Assembly: GCA_934373455.1 (NCBI GenBank)
Contig: CAKRON010000039.1
Location: forward strand, 1 to 21,444
Direction: 5' to 3'
Source of the DNA: an uncultured Marvinbryantia sp.
Lineage (GTDB): Bacteria > Bacillota > Clostridia > Lachnospirales > Lachnospiraceae
DNA: 21,444 nt
The notes under the pieces were generated by a model that ran no database searches, was not told the DNA's origin, and saw only the letters and a program-made list of their open reading frames with translations. The position numbers and the translations under genes are program-made. Positions 14,188 through 21,444 of this stretch are shown one piece after another. How positions within the stretch are numbered: the first letter of the stretch is position 1; the number at the start of each line of letters is the position of its first letter.

Positions 14188-16171
14188 TTGTTTTCCTCCT
14201 GTTATCATAATACTTTGCTGATACATCAAAATATTCTCTGAGTGCCACATGTTGATTCATATGCAGCACTGCATCAGTTCTTGTCTGTACAAAATGATTC
14301 AATTTTGTCATATATTCTTCCGAAGTAATCGTTCCCTCTGCCACATATGTCAATCCCTTTTCCCAGCTGGCAGTCAGCTCAGGATTTAAAAGAGATCTGA
14401 TAGATACACTGACAACATCAAAAATCATCTCACCCAGTAATGTCGGTGTAAGAATCTGTGTCTTTTTATTCAGGGAGATATATTTATTCGCAACCAGCTT
14501 TTTTAATATTTCTGCCCTGGTTGCACTGGTTCCGATTCCACTTCCTTTTATCTGTTCTCTGAGTTCTTCATCTTCGATTAACTGACCTGCATTTTCCATT
14601 GCAAGAATCATCGAACCGGAATTATAACGCTTTGGCGGAGCTGTTTCCCCTTCTTTCACGTCCAGTCTTTTCACAGGAAGCACAGATCCCTTTTTCAAAC
14701 TCTGAAGTTGTGAAAGAAGTACTTTATCCTTTTGCTCATCACCGGTCTTTTTTACATCTGCCACTTTCAGATATCCTTCCTGTTCCAGCACACGACAGGC
14801 AGAAAAGAATCTTTCTTTGCCCATCACCGTCACCAGTGATACTTTTTTATAAACGGCCGGTGGATAAAAGATACTAAGAAATCTTCTGGATATCAATTCA
14901 TAGACCTTAGCCGAGCGTTCTGATACGCTTCTGAGTGCTCCCAGGCCCTGTCCCGTTGGGATAATCGCATAATGATCTGTAATCTGTTTGTCATTGACAT
15001 ATCTGGTGGATGCTATTTTTTTGTAATTTCCCTGATCCAGCACTTCCGCTGCAAAAGCTCCCACCGGTTCAAAGCTGCATAGTCCACGCAGATTCTTATA
15101 GATCTCTTTTGCCACTGCTGTAGATAATACTCTGGCATCCGTTCTCGGATACGTCACCAGTTTCTTTTCATACAATTCCTGTACAATCTTCAATGTCTCA
15201 TCCGGACTGATTTTAAAAAGTTTTGAACATTCATTCTGAAGTTCTGCCAGATTAAAAAGAAGCGGCGGATTCTTGTTTTCCGTTTTGCGTTCTATCTTCT
15301 CTACTATTGCCTGCAATGGTATATGCGCAGACAGCTGACGAATCAATTCCTGCGCATCCTTTTTTTCTTTAAATCCGTTTTCTTTATATAATTTCGGAGA
15401 AAGATACCAGTCTGAACCTTCCACTGCCCGGAATTCTCCTTCCAGTTCGCTCCCCTGACAGTCCAGCGCACTGACCACACGATAAAACGGTGTCTTTACA
15501 AACTGACGTATTTCCCTTTCTCTTCGGACAATCATCCCCAGGACGCAGGTCATGACCCTTCCGACTGAAATAACTGTATAACGGGTATTCAGATAATTTG
15601 AAATCACATTTCCGTACTTTAAAGAAAGAAGTCTGGAAAAATTGATTCCCATCAGATAATCTTCTTTTGCCCTGAGATATGCGGCATCTCCGAGGTGATC
15701 ATATTCTGACAGATCTTTTGCAGTCTCAATTCCTCTTAAAATTTCTTCTTCAGTCTGAGAATCAATCCAGACACGTTTTCTCTTTTTTCTCTGAATATCT
15801 ACGTTTGCCTGCTGCTCTACCAGTCGATATATGTACTCTCCTTCTCTTCCAGAGTCAGTGCACACATAAATGGTATCGATATCTTCCCGGTTCAGTAATC
15901 CACTGACGATCTGAAACTGTTTTTTCACCTGCGGGATCACCTCATACAAGAACTTTTCCGGCAAAAAAGGAAGTGTCGACAGACTCCACTTCTTATATTT
16001 CTCATCGTAAACTTCCGGATAACTCATCGTAACCAGGTGGCCGACGCACCAGGTAACTACTGCTGTATTTCCTTCCAGATACCCATCTTTTCTTGTTGTA
16101 CTCACTTTCAGTGCCTTCGCAAATTCCTGCGCAACACTGGGTTTTTCAGCGATAAATAACGCTTTTGCCAT
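14156..16171 (-). CDS. topB: DNA topoisomerase III (type IA)
   Basis: This 671-residue type IA topoisomerase relaxes or decatenates DNA through a transient 5'-phosphotyrosine. Visible parts are the Toprim domain (Glu9 in FIAEKPSVA; acidic cluster CTDSGREGE at about 104-112), ISVGRVMT at 201-208, and the catalytic tyrosine in TYPRTDARV (Tyr341). No C-terminal zinc-ribbon domain is present, as in other topB-type enzymes. The ATG has GGGTGAGAA upstream. The 3' end overlaps the beta-helix gene by 32 nt. The gene lies directly after the nested-palindrome element, and no convincing promoter was found inside that element. Chromosomal and mobile-element topB genes look alike, but nothing else here points to a conjugative element. 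Confidence 0.95.
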   Translation of the reverse strand: MAKALFIAEKPSVAQEFAKALKVSTTRKDGYLEGNTAVVTWCVGHLVTMSYPEVYDEKYKKWSLSTLPFLPEKFLYEVIPQVKKQFQIVSGLLNREDIDTIYVCTDSGREGEYIYRLVEQQANVDIQRKKRKRVWIDSQTEEEILRGIETAKDLSEYDHLGDAAYLRAKEDYLMGINFSRLLSLKYGNVISNYLNTRYTVISVGRVMTCVLGMIVRREREIRQFVKTPFYRVVSALDCQGSELEGEFRAVEGSDWYLSPKLYKENGFKEKKDAQELIRQLSAHIPLQAIVEKIERKTENKNPPLLFNLAELQNECSKLFKISPDETLKIVQELYEKKLVTYPRTDARVLSTAVAKEIYKNLRGLCSFEPVGAFAAEVLDQGNYKKIASTRYVNDKQITDHYAIIPTGQGLGALRSVSERSAKVYELISRRFLSIFYPPAVYKKVSLVTVMGKERFFSACRVLEQEGYLKVADVKKTGDEQKDKVLLSQLQSLKKGSVLPVKRLDVKEGETAPPKRYNSGSMILAMENAGQLIEDEELREQIKGSGIGTSATRAEILKKLVANKYISLNKKTQILTPTLLGEMIFDVVSVSIRSLLNPELTASWEKGLTYVAEGTITSEEYMTKLNHFVQTRTDAVLHMNQHVALREYFDVSAKYYDNRRKTNGSSKNKQSL

Positions 16172-16198
16172 TTCTCACCCCTATTTACGGTAAATTCT

Positions 16199-16379
16199 GT
16201 TTATCTCAGTCGAGAAGACTCCCACCTCTTCAGGTGGTGAGTTATAACAAATTAGTCTCAGTGGGAGTCCAATCTCCGACTGAGATAAACGCTCCGCGAG
16301 GATGCGCAGTGATTCTGTAAAGAATATGTCAGCTTCGCTGACCAGAATCACGCGCCAAGTCTCACGGACGTTCGACTTG
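16199..16379. repeat. Element of nested inverted repeats (possible IS200/IS605-derived MITE or structured RNA)
   Basis: This 181-bp stretch is almost entirely made of inverted repeats. A perfect 14-bp outer pair (GTTTATCTCAGTCG at 16199-16212, complement at 16277-16290) encloses a 9-bp pair (GACTCCCAC at 16217-16225 and 16261-16269), which competes with a local hairpin (CCACCT-CTTC-AGGTGG at 16222-16237). Next is a stem GCGC-A-GTGATTCTG (16304-16317) with CAGAATCAC-GCGC (16343-16355), capped by GTCAGC-TTC-GCTGAC (16328-16342). Last is a 6-bp hairpin (16356-16361, 16374-16379). No transposase is present. The AGGTGG-type hairpin recalls right ends of IS200/IS605 elements, but that is a resemblance only. 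Confidence 0.6.
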
Positions 16380-17078
16380 AAAAAATGCACGTTTTCCAAG
16401 CAGAAAACAGATCGCACCTGCTGCCAGAAAAATTCCACTGCCAATGGCAGCCATGACAGACTGCTCTGCATACCATTCCTGTCTGTACAAACTAAATACT
16501 GTCATATACTGAAGTATAAAAAGTCGCTGCACCCAGTAATAGGCAATATAGATTGCATACATACACACCGGAATTAATAGTGCCGTCCTGATGTAGCTCA
16601 TTATATTTTTACACCTGCAAGCCATCCAAAAACAATACCCGGATAAAAAGAACTGAAGGCATACAGCCCCCAGATTCAGAAGCAGATAGCTGTTTCGCGT
16701 CCATTCTCCGGTCAGACGATATACTCTTGTAAAACAGCCAAGTACCGCTGACAGAAGAATCAGCAACATTCCGGATCCCAGTATCGTGATTCCTTTACTG
16801 CGCAGGATCTTCTCAGGTTTGATCCCTGTTGCCAGAATCAGATCCATTGTTCCCTCTTCCCTGCATTTACTAATCGTTTCATAGGCCAGCACCATTTCCA
16901 GAAACATAGGGATGATAATAACCGGTATGGTATCCCAAAAAATATCTGATATTTCTATCAGCTTCATTTCACATATGCCGATTGCCATCAGCATACTTAC
17001 CATCTGTAAAATAAACAGAACCAATATCCTGGATCTGTTTATTCTGAAATCCTGTTTCATAATCGGAATATTAAACAT
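16362..17078 (-). CDS. ABC-2 type transporter permease
   Basis: This 238-residue membrane protein has about six hydrophobic segments and the short size of ABC-2 permeases. An early cytoplasmic loop ends in KCREEGTMDLILATGIKPEKIL, similar to the coupling region of permeases such as gliding-motility or antibiotic exporters. The ATG (17076-17078) overlaps the ATPase stop (ATGTTTAA) and has GGAGG nine nucleotides upstream, so the pair is translationally coupled. The last residues (QVERP) are encoded by the nested-palindrome element, and the stop codon falls in the loop of its last hairpin. The native C-terminus may therefore have been replaced. The substrate is unknown. Confidence 0.85.
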   Translation of the reverse strand: MFNIPIMKQDFRINRSRILVLFILQMVSMLMAIGICEMKLIEISDIFWDTIPVIIIPMFLEMVLAYETISKCREEGTMDLILATGIKPEKILRSKGITILGSGMLLILLSAVLGCFTRVYRLTGEWTRNSYLLLNLGAVCLQFFLSGYCFWMACRCKNIMSYIRTALLIPVCMYAIYIAYYWVQRLFILQYMTVFSLYRQEWYAEQSVMAAIGSGIFLAAGAICFLLGKRAFFQVERP

Positions 17079-17955
17079 GAAGTCTGCCTCCATATATATG
17101 CTGAAATGTTTCCTTAAATGAAGACGGCACCGGTTCAATCTCCGTCACGTCATACTCTCCGAGTTCCTGCAAAAGTGGTTTCACTGCCCCCTGAACGGTA
17201 ACAGTTATCATTCTGTCTTTCATACTCTTGATCTCAAATTTCTCTTTTGAAAACCGCATGGTACTTCTGGCATCCTGAAACTGAATCATATATTCTCGGC
17301 ACATATTGTCTCTCAAATCTTCAATATCTCCGATATAGACCAGATTTCCTCTGTCCAAAAGTCCGACACGGTCGCAAGTCATATCAATACCTCCGATATC
17401 ATCTGTAGCTATCATGACCATATGACCTCGTTCTTTTTCCTCTAATATCATATCGATCAAAGTCGTCCGACTTTTTGGATCCAGATGCTGAAATGGACGA
17501 TCCAGTAACAAAACCTGCGGATTATGCTGCATAGCACAGATGATACCAGTCTTTTTCACATCTGAAGATGTCATTTTTCCTATTTTCTCATCGACATTCA
17601 AATCCAGTCTGTTTGAAAGTTCAAACAAACGCTCAAGGTTTTTTACGCCTCTCATCTGAGCCATTGATTTCAGAAACTGACGTCCTGTAAGCTCTGACGG
17701 AAGCTTGGGGTTTTCAGGAAGAAATCCTGTAATCTTACGAAGAGAAAGACTGGCTTTCGCGCAGTCTTTCCCATTTATTGCACATCTTCCTTTGGTTGGT
17801 TCTTCAAACCCCATAAGCATCCGAAGCGCAATCGTTTTCCCTGATTCTGACGGTCCAAGAAGGCCAAACACTTCTCCTTCTTCCACCTCAAATGAAAAAT
17901 CAAAAATTCCTTTTCCTGCTCCGTAACTTCTGGTCAGATTTTTAAATCGTATCAT
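17071..17955 (-). CDS. Degenerate ABC transporter ATP-binding protein
   Basis: This 294-residue protein has an intact Walker A (GPSESGKT at residues 34-41), a Walker B (QVLLLD at 147-152) and a D-loop (HLDP at 157-160), so the fold is an ABC-2 exporter ATPase. Three hydrolysis features are altered. The residue after Walker B is Arg153 rather than Glu. The signature region reads MTSSDVKKTG instead of LSGGQ-like. The switch His position is Asp185 (ATDDIGG). It may bind ATP but hydrolyse it poorly, or work as half of a heterodimer. The C-terminal 70 residues form the usual accessory domain. I prefer the ATG at 17953-17955; in-frame ATGs at 17967 and 17979 are possible. It follows asd by about 57 bp without a clear terminator. 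Confidence 0.85.
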   Translation of the reverse strand: MIRFKNLTRSYGAGKGIFDFSFEVEEGEVFGLLGPSESGKTIALRMLMGFEEPTKGRCAINGKDCAKASLSLRKITGFLPENPKLPSELTGRQFLKSMAQMRGVKNLERLFELSNRLDLNVDEKIGKMTSSDVKKTGIICAMQHNPQVLLLDRPFQHLDPKSRTTLIDMILEEKERGHMVMIATDDIGGIDMTCDRVGLLDRGNLVYIGDIEDLRDNMCREYMIQFQDARSTMRFSKEKFEIKSMKDRMITVTVQGAVKPLLQELGEYDVTEIEPVPSSFKETFQHIYGGRLHV

Positions 17956-18012
17956 GTAACCATCCATGCTCCATATCATCTGCAGATACCGCCGACTTTT
18001 GCCGCCGCATCT

Positions 18013-19098
18013 TTATTTTTTGGTAATATATCCCAGTGCTTTCAGACTTTCTGCGCAAAGTACGGCTCCACCTGCTGCACCTCTTACCGTATTGTGAGAA
18101 AGACCGATAAACTTGTAATCATATACTGTATCTTCACGAAGACGTCCGATGGATACGCCCATACCGTTTTCATAATTTACGTCTTCCTTTACCTGTGGAC
18201 GATTGTCTTCTTCCATATAACGGATAAACTGCTTCGGCGCACTTGGCAGTTTCTTTTCCTGTGGAAGTCCTTTGAAGTTTACAAGTTTTTCAATTAACTG
18301 TTCTTTTGTAGGTTTCTTTCTGAATTTTACAAAGACTGCTGCAGTATGTCCGTTCAGCACCGGAACACGAACACACTGGCAGGTGATTACTGGTTCTGCT
18401 GCTTTTACAACTACACCATCTTTTACTTCACCTAAAATTCTCAGAGGTTCCTGTTCGGATTTCTCTTCTTCGCCTCCGATATACGGAATCACATTTTCAA
18501 TCATCTCCGGCCATTCTTTGAATGTCTTTCCAGCTCCGGAAATTGCCTGATAAGTAGTAGCTACCACTTCGTATGGTTCAAACTCTCTCCATGCAGCCAG
18601 ACATGGTGCATAACTCTGAATGGAACAGTTTGGTTTTACTGCAATAAATCCTCTGGTTGTACCGAGACGTTTTTTCTGAGATTCAATTACTTTAAAATGA
18701 TCTGCATTAATCTCCGGGATAACCATCGGTACATCCGGTGTCCATCTGTGTGCACTGTTATTGGAAACAACCGGTGTCTCTGTCTTCGCATATTCTTCTT
18801 CGATGGCTTTGATTTCTTCTTTTGTCATATCTACTGCTGAGAAAACAAAATCTACACTTGCAGCCACTTTCTCTACATCATTCACATTCATGACTACGAT
18901 GTTCTTTACTGCCTCAGGCATAGGTGTGTCCATTTTCCATCTTCCGCCAACGGCTTCCTGATAAGTTTTTCCTGCACTTCTTGGACTTGCTGCCAGTGTT
19001 ACCACCTCAAACCATGGATGATTCTCTAACAGAGAAATAAATCTCTGTCCCACCATACCTGTTGCTCCTAAAATACCGACTCTTAATTTTTCACTCAT
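18013..19098 (-). CDS. asd: Aspartate-semialdehyde dehydrogenase (archaeal/fungal-type)
   Basis: This 361-residue enzyme reduces aspartyl phosphate to aspartate semialdehyde, the branch point to lysine, threonine, methionine and diaminopimelate. The Rossmann motif GATGMVGQRF lies at residues 11-20 and the catalytic cysteine is Cys158 in KPNCSIQSY. The later substrate-binding region has VRVPVLNGHTAAVFVKF. Sequence and length fit the branch first seen in archaea and fungi, which is also common in Clostridia. The ATG has GGAGAGGAG seven nucleotides upstream. It lies 47 bp after argH on the same strand with no terminator between, so the two probably form an operon. Confidence 0.96.
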   Translation of the reverse strand: MSEKLRVGILGATGMVGQRFISLLENHPWFEVVTLAASPRSAGKTYQEAVGGRWKMDTPMPEAVKNIVVMNVNDVEKVAASVDFVFSAVDMTKEEIKAIEEEYAKTETPVVSNNSAHRWTPDVPMVIPEINADHFKVIESQKKRLGTTRGFIAVKPNCSIQSYAPCLAAWREFEPYEVVATTYQAISGAGKTFKEWPEMIENVIPYIGGEEEKSEQEPLRILGEVKDGVVVKAAEPVITCQCVRVPVLNGHTAAVFVKFRKKPTKEQLIEKLVNFKGLPQEKKLPSAPKQFIRYMEEDNRPQVKEDVNYENGMGVSIGRLREDTVYDYKFIGLSHNTVRGAAGGAVLCAESLKALGYITKK

Positions 19099-19145
19099 AA
19101 TAAATCTCCTCTCCTGTATCTTTATCTTTATTACCGTTACCGGTA

Positions 19146-20528
19146 TTAACAGAACGTCTTCAGATACTCTTCATTTGCAGCAATCACTTTCTTCATTGCT
19201 TCTTCTGAAGGTGCACCGATGGTTCTACGCTTCTCCACACAGGTCTTCATGCTGATTGCTTCATAAATATCTTCCTCAAATACCGGGCTGATTGCCTTAT
19301 ACTCTTCCAGTGACATATCATCCAGCGAAATATTCTTATCTATACAATATAATACCAGACGTCCTACAATGCCATGAGCATCTCTGAATGGCACACCATG
19401 ATTTACCAGATAATCAGCTGCGTCTGTCGCATTGGTGAAACCATTCTTTGCACTGCTTTCCATAACCTCTTTACGGAACTTCATCGTAGAAATCATGCCG
19501 GTAAATAATGCCAGACAGCCTTTCGTCGTATCAATTGCATCAAAGGTAAGCTCTTTATCTTCCTGCATATCCTTATTATAAGCAAGTGGAAGTCCCTTCA
19601 TTGTCGTCAGTATGGAAACCAGTGCTCCATACACACGACCTGTCTTTCCACGTACCAGTTCTGCGATATCCGGATTCTTCTTCTGTGGCATGATGCTGCT
19701 TCCCGTGCTGTAAGCATCATCAATTTCTACAAAGCGATACTCATTCGTGTTCCAGATAATGATCTCTTCACAAAAACGACTTAAATGCATCATAATCGTG
19801 GACAATGCAGATAAAAGTTCTATCACATAATCTCTGTCTGACACGGAATCCATACTGTTCAGAGTCGGTCCTTCAAAATGCAGCAACTCTGCCGTATATT
19901 CCCGATCCAGCGGATATGTAGTTCCCGCAAGAGCTCCGCTTCCCAGAGGACAGAAGTTCATTCGTTTATAAATATCTGCCAGTCTCTGACGGTCTCTTTT
20001 AAACATCTCAAAATAAGCTCCGAGATGATGTGCCAGTGTGATCGGCTGTGCCTTCTGCAGATGCGTAAAGCCCGGCATATAAGTACCGGTATGTTCCTTC
20101 ATCATCTCTAACAGAGTCTCCAGAAGCTTCTTCACAAGACCGTCAATCTCAGTAATCTCATCTCTGGTATACAGCTTCATATCCAACGCAACCTGATCAT
20201 TTCTGCTTCGTCCGGTATGCAGCTTCTTGCCGGCATCTCCGATTCGATCAATCAGATTTGCTTCTACAAAACTGTGGATGTCTTCATATTCTTCTGTGAT
20301 CTGCAGTGTACCATTCTCGACATCTTTTAAAATAGACTCCAGACCCTGCAGAATCTGTTCCTTTTCTTCTTCTGTCAGGATTCCCTGCTTTGCCAGCATC
20401 TTTACATGTGCCTTACTTCCTTCAATGTCCTGACGATAAAACTTGCGGTCAAAAGAGATGGATGCATTAAAGTTATACACCAGTTTGTCTGTCTCTTTTG
20501 TGAATCGTCCGCCCCAAAGTTGTGCCAT
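19146..20528 (-). CDS. argH: Argininosuccinate lyase
   Basis: This 460-residue cytoplasmic enzyme of the fumarase/aspartase superfamily splits argininosuccinate into arginine and fumarate, the last step of arginine synthesis. It has the N-terminal [15 protein letters not shown] (residues 104-112), [10 protein letters not shown] (153-162) and the superfamily signature [12 protein letters not shown] (276-287), which contains the catalytic Ser278. GAGGAAAG precedes the ATG. argG is not next to it in the window. A promoter and a short leader with a hairpin lie upstream, and asd follows. Confidence 0.98.
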   Translation of the reverse strand: MAQLWGGRFTKETDKLVYNFNASISFDRKFYRQDIEGSKAHVKMLAKQGILTEEEKEQILQGLESILKDVENGTLQITEEYEDIHSFVEANLIDRIGDAGKKLHTGRSRNDQVALDMKLYTRDEITEIDGLVKKLLETLLEMMKEHTGTYMPGFTHLQKAQPITLAHHLGAYFEMFKRDRQRLADIYKRMNFCPLGSGALAGTTYPLDREYTAELLHFEGPTLNSMDSVSDRDYVIELLSALSTIMMHLSRFCEEIIIWNTNEYRFVEIDDAYSTGSSIMPQKKNPDIAELVRGKTGRVYGALVSILTTMKGLPLAYNKDMQEDKELTFDAIDTTKGCLALFTGMISTMKFRKEVMESSAKNGFTNATDAADYLVNHGVPFRDAHGIVGRLVLYCIDKNISLDDMSLEEYKAISPVFEEDIYEAISMKTCVEKRRTIGAPSEEAMKKVIAANEEYLKTFC

Positions 20529-20582
20529 ATTCTTTCCTCTTCTATCTTTTTATACTTTTTTATTGCCATTTATTTTATGATG

Positions 20583-20598
20583 TGCGGATTCCTCCGCA
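20583..20598 (-). promoter_or_regulatory. Hairpin in the argH leader
   Basis: On the minus strand TGCGGA-GGAA-TCCGCA forms a 6-bp stem with a GGAA loop within the first nucleotides of the predicted argH transcript. It overlaps a possible tiny frame, ATG CGG AGG AAT CCG CAC ATC ATA AAA TAA, with two consecutive arginine codons. No ribosome binding site is visible for that frame. Confidence 0.4.
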
Positions 20599-20608
20599 TA
20601 TTTGTATC

Positions 20609-20637
20609 AGCATATCATACTTTTTTTTCAGTATCAA
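20609..20637 (-). promoter_or_regulatory. Promoter of argH-asd
   Basis: On the minus strand TTGATA (20632-20637) and TATGCT (20609-20614) are 17 bp apart, 80 bp before the argH start codon and just after the queH stop. Confidence 0.65.
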
Positions 20638-20653
20638 GCCGGGATACAGAAAA

Positions 20654-21280
20654 TCACAGATTTTCCTCTCTCTCCCGTTTTGAAAATACGCAGCCACAGT
20701 AATTCTGCCGGTACATTCCATACTCTTCTGAAAGTTCTACAGAACGTTTATAACCGTTTTTCTTCTTAAAATCTGATGGAAGCCACGCTACACCTATCTC
20801 TTTGCAAGCCTGCTCTCCTACTTCATTTAAAACTGCGGCATTTTTTAATGGGCTGATGGTAAGCGTCGTTGTCACATAGTCTGCACCAATCCGCTTTGCT
20901 TCTTCTGCTGCTTTTTTCAGCCGAAGTTCAAAACATACACGACATCTGGCACCGCCCTCCGGTTCTTTTTCCAGTCCTTTTACTGCTTCATAATATTCTT
21001 TTGGATCAAATTCCCCTTCGATAAAAGAAATGGGATGCTTCACCGGAAGCTGTTCTATAAACTTTCGCTGTTCTTTTACCCTCTTATAATACTCCTCTTC
21101 CGGATAAATATTAGGATTATAATAAAATACTGTAATGGAAAAATACTCTGACAGATATTCCAGTACATAACTGCTGCATGGTGCACAGCAGCTGTGTAGC
21201 AGAAGTACAGGCACTTTTTCTTCTGCCTGCTTTTTTTGAATAATCTGCTCCAGCTCCTTCTGATAATTTCTTTTATTCAT
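20654..21280 (-). CDS. queH: Epoxyqueuosine reductase QueH
   Basis: This 208-residue enzyme of the DUF208/QueH family reduces epoxyqueuosine to queuosine in the tRNA wobble position, independently of cobalamin QueG. The metal-binding and redox cysteines are visible: HSCCAPC (Cys31, Cys32, Cys35), CRVC (Cys113, Cys116) and CGC (Cys195, Cys197). In QueH these hold a [4Fe-4S] cluster and a nearby metal site. Conserved YNPNIYP and TTLTISPLKN are also present. AGGAAAG precedes the ATG. The promoter overlaps that of the divergent gene at the right edge. Confidence 0.95.
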   Translation of the reverse strand: MNKRNYQKELEQIIQKKQAEEKVPVLLLHSCCAPCSSYVLEYLSEYFSITVFYYNPNIYPEEEYYKRVKEQRKFIEQLPVKHPISFIEGEFDPKEYYEAVKGLEKEPEGGARCRVCFELRLKKAAEEAKRIGADYVTTTLTISPLKNAAVLNEVGEQACKEIGVAWLPSDFKKKNGYKRSVELSEEYGMYRQNYCGCVFSKREREENL

Positions 21281-21307
21281 AATATTTCTTTCCTAACTAT
21301 ATCAAAA

Positions 21308-21334
21308 ATATGTTTCTTACCAGTATAAACATAT
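21308..21334. promoter_or_regulatory. Inverted repeat around the queH -10 box
   Basis: ATATGTTT (21308-21315) and AAACATAT (21327-21334) are perfect 8-bp arms separated by 11 bp, flanking the queH -10 box. This could be an operator, or chance symmetry in AT-rich DNA. Confidence 0.35.
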
Positions 21335-21350
21335 TTTTTTCTCTTGACAA
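21322..21350 (-). promoter_or_regulatory. Promoter of queH
   Basis: On the minus strand TTGTCA (21345-21350) and TATACT (21322-21327) are 17 bp apart. The -35 box covers the same bases as the -35 box of the divergent gene, shifted by one. Confidence 0.6.
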
Positions 21351-21372
21351 TTATTTTTTACCGCGCTATTAT
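21344..21372 (+). promoter_or_regulatory. Promoter of the gene at the right edge
   Basis: Consensus TTGACA (21344-21349) and TATTAT (21367-21372) are spaced by exactly 17 bp on the plus strand, 56 bp before the start codon. Confidence 0.85.
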
Positions 21373-21383
21373 TATGTTCGTTT

Positions 21384-21403
21384 TCTAACAATTAGATTTC
21401 TAA
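21384..21403. promoter_or_regulatory. Candidate operator with three TCTAA half-sites
   Basis: Three alternating half-sites (TCTAA-CAA-TTAGA-TT-TCTAA) lie between the -10 box and the start codon of the gene at the right edge, covering the expected transcription start. Such palindromes near a start are typical of autoregulators of the MarR/TetR size class. The factor is unknown. Confidence 0.45.
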
Positions 21404-21428
21404 CATATTTTAAAAATGAGGTGATCTT

Positions 21429-21444
21429 ATGCCAATGCCGGAAC
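21429..21444 (+). CDS. Start of an unidentified gene cut by the right edge
   Basis: Only the first five codons (MPMPE) are inside the window. GAGGTGAT (21418-21425) is a strong ribosome binding site at the right distance, and a consensus promoter with a palindromic operator lies upstream. This makes a real gene likely. The protein cannot be identified from five residues. An operator over its own start would suit a regulator or regulator-transporter operon, but that is a guess. Confidence 0.6.

Noticed and set aside
16217..16260. topB promoter inside the palindromic element (TATAAC on the minus strand)
   Set aside because: No acceptable -35 box lies at 16-18 bp from it.
16181..16471. 96-codon minus-strand open frame across the palindromic element
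   Set aside because: It overlaps the permease in another frame, has no ribosome binding site, and consists largely of repeat sequence.
20529..20653. T-box or ARG-box control of argH
   Set aside because: No T-box specifier or anti-terminator sequence fits in the short leader, and no convincing ArgR palindrome is present.
1..21444. CRISPR array, rRNA genes, prophage or integrase
   Set aside because: No regularly spaced direct repeats, rRNA segments, or phage or integrase coding frames were found.

Overview
The window looks like a chromosomal segment of a low-to-mid GC Clostridia bacterium, most likely a gut Lachnospiraceae. The evidence is AGGAGG-type ribosome binding sites, SigA-like TTGACA-17-TATAAT promoters, a Bacillus/Clostridium-type SOS box (CGAAC-N4-GTTCG) before recA, RNase Y, a DUF4317 protein, and a corrinoid-type MttB-family methyltransferase. 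Almost all genes lie on the minus strand. The exceptions are the mttB-like gene, one tRNA and a gene cut off by the right edge.

Positions 1-2820 are an accessory module. It holds a truncated M24 (creatinase/Xaa-Pro peptidase-like) gene, an XRE-cupin regulator, and, divergent from the regulator, an MttB-superfamily methyltransferase without pyrrolysine. It is probably a regulated system for using a methylated amine or betaine. Positions 2870-4590 hold two identical tRNA-Arg(ACG) genes facing each other across a MATE efflux gene. Both tRNA genes have the same promoter layout and a TGTTC-N4-GAACA palindrome between the -10 box and the tRNA. Positions 4651-6544 are a metal-efflux operon: a yybP-ykoY manganese riboswitch with a terminator expression platform, a CaCA-family exchanger, and a GDT1/UPF0016 exporter.

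Positions 6553-9267 carry a DUF4317 protein and an asparagine-synthase-like protein that has lost the N-terminal catalytic cysteine and about 70 residues of the glutaminase domain. They are followed by sfsA and then by a housekeeping block. In transcription order this block is topB, a left-handed beta-helix protein, recA, recX and rny. recA appears to have two promoters: a proximal one followed by the SOS box, and a distal one that would make a structured leader.

Positions 16199-17955 contain a small two-gene ABC-2 transporter whose ATPase has lost its catalytic Glu, signature motif and switch His. Beside it is a 181-bp element made of nested perfect inverted repeats, which also supplies the permease C-terminus. 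Positions 18013-20528 are argH-asd (arginine and aspartate-family biosynthesis). queH (queuosine biosynthesis) follows, with a promoter whose -35 box overlaps that of a divergent gene cut by the right edge.

I do not see a wholly new multi-gene system. The best candidates for undescribed biology are the paired tRNA-Arg leaders, the cysteine-less AsnB paralogue paired with DUF4317, the degenerate ABC ATPase, the nested-palindrome element, and the structured recA leader.
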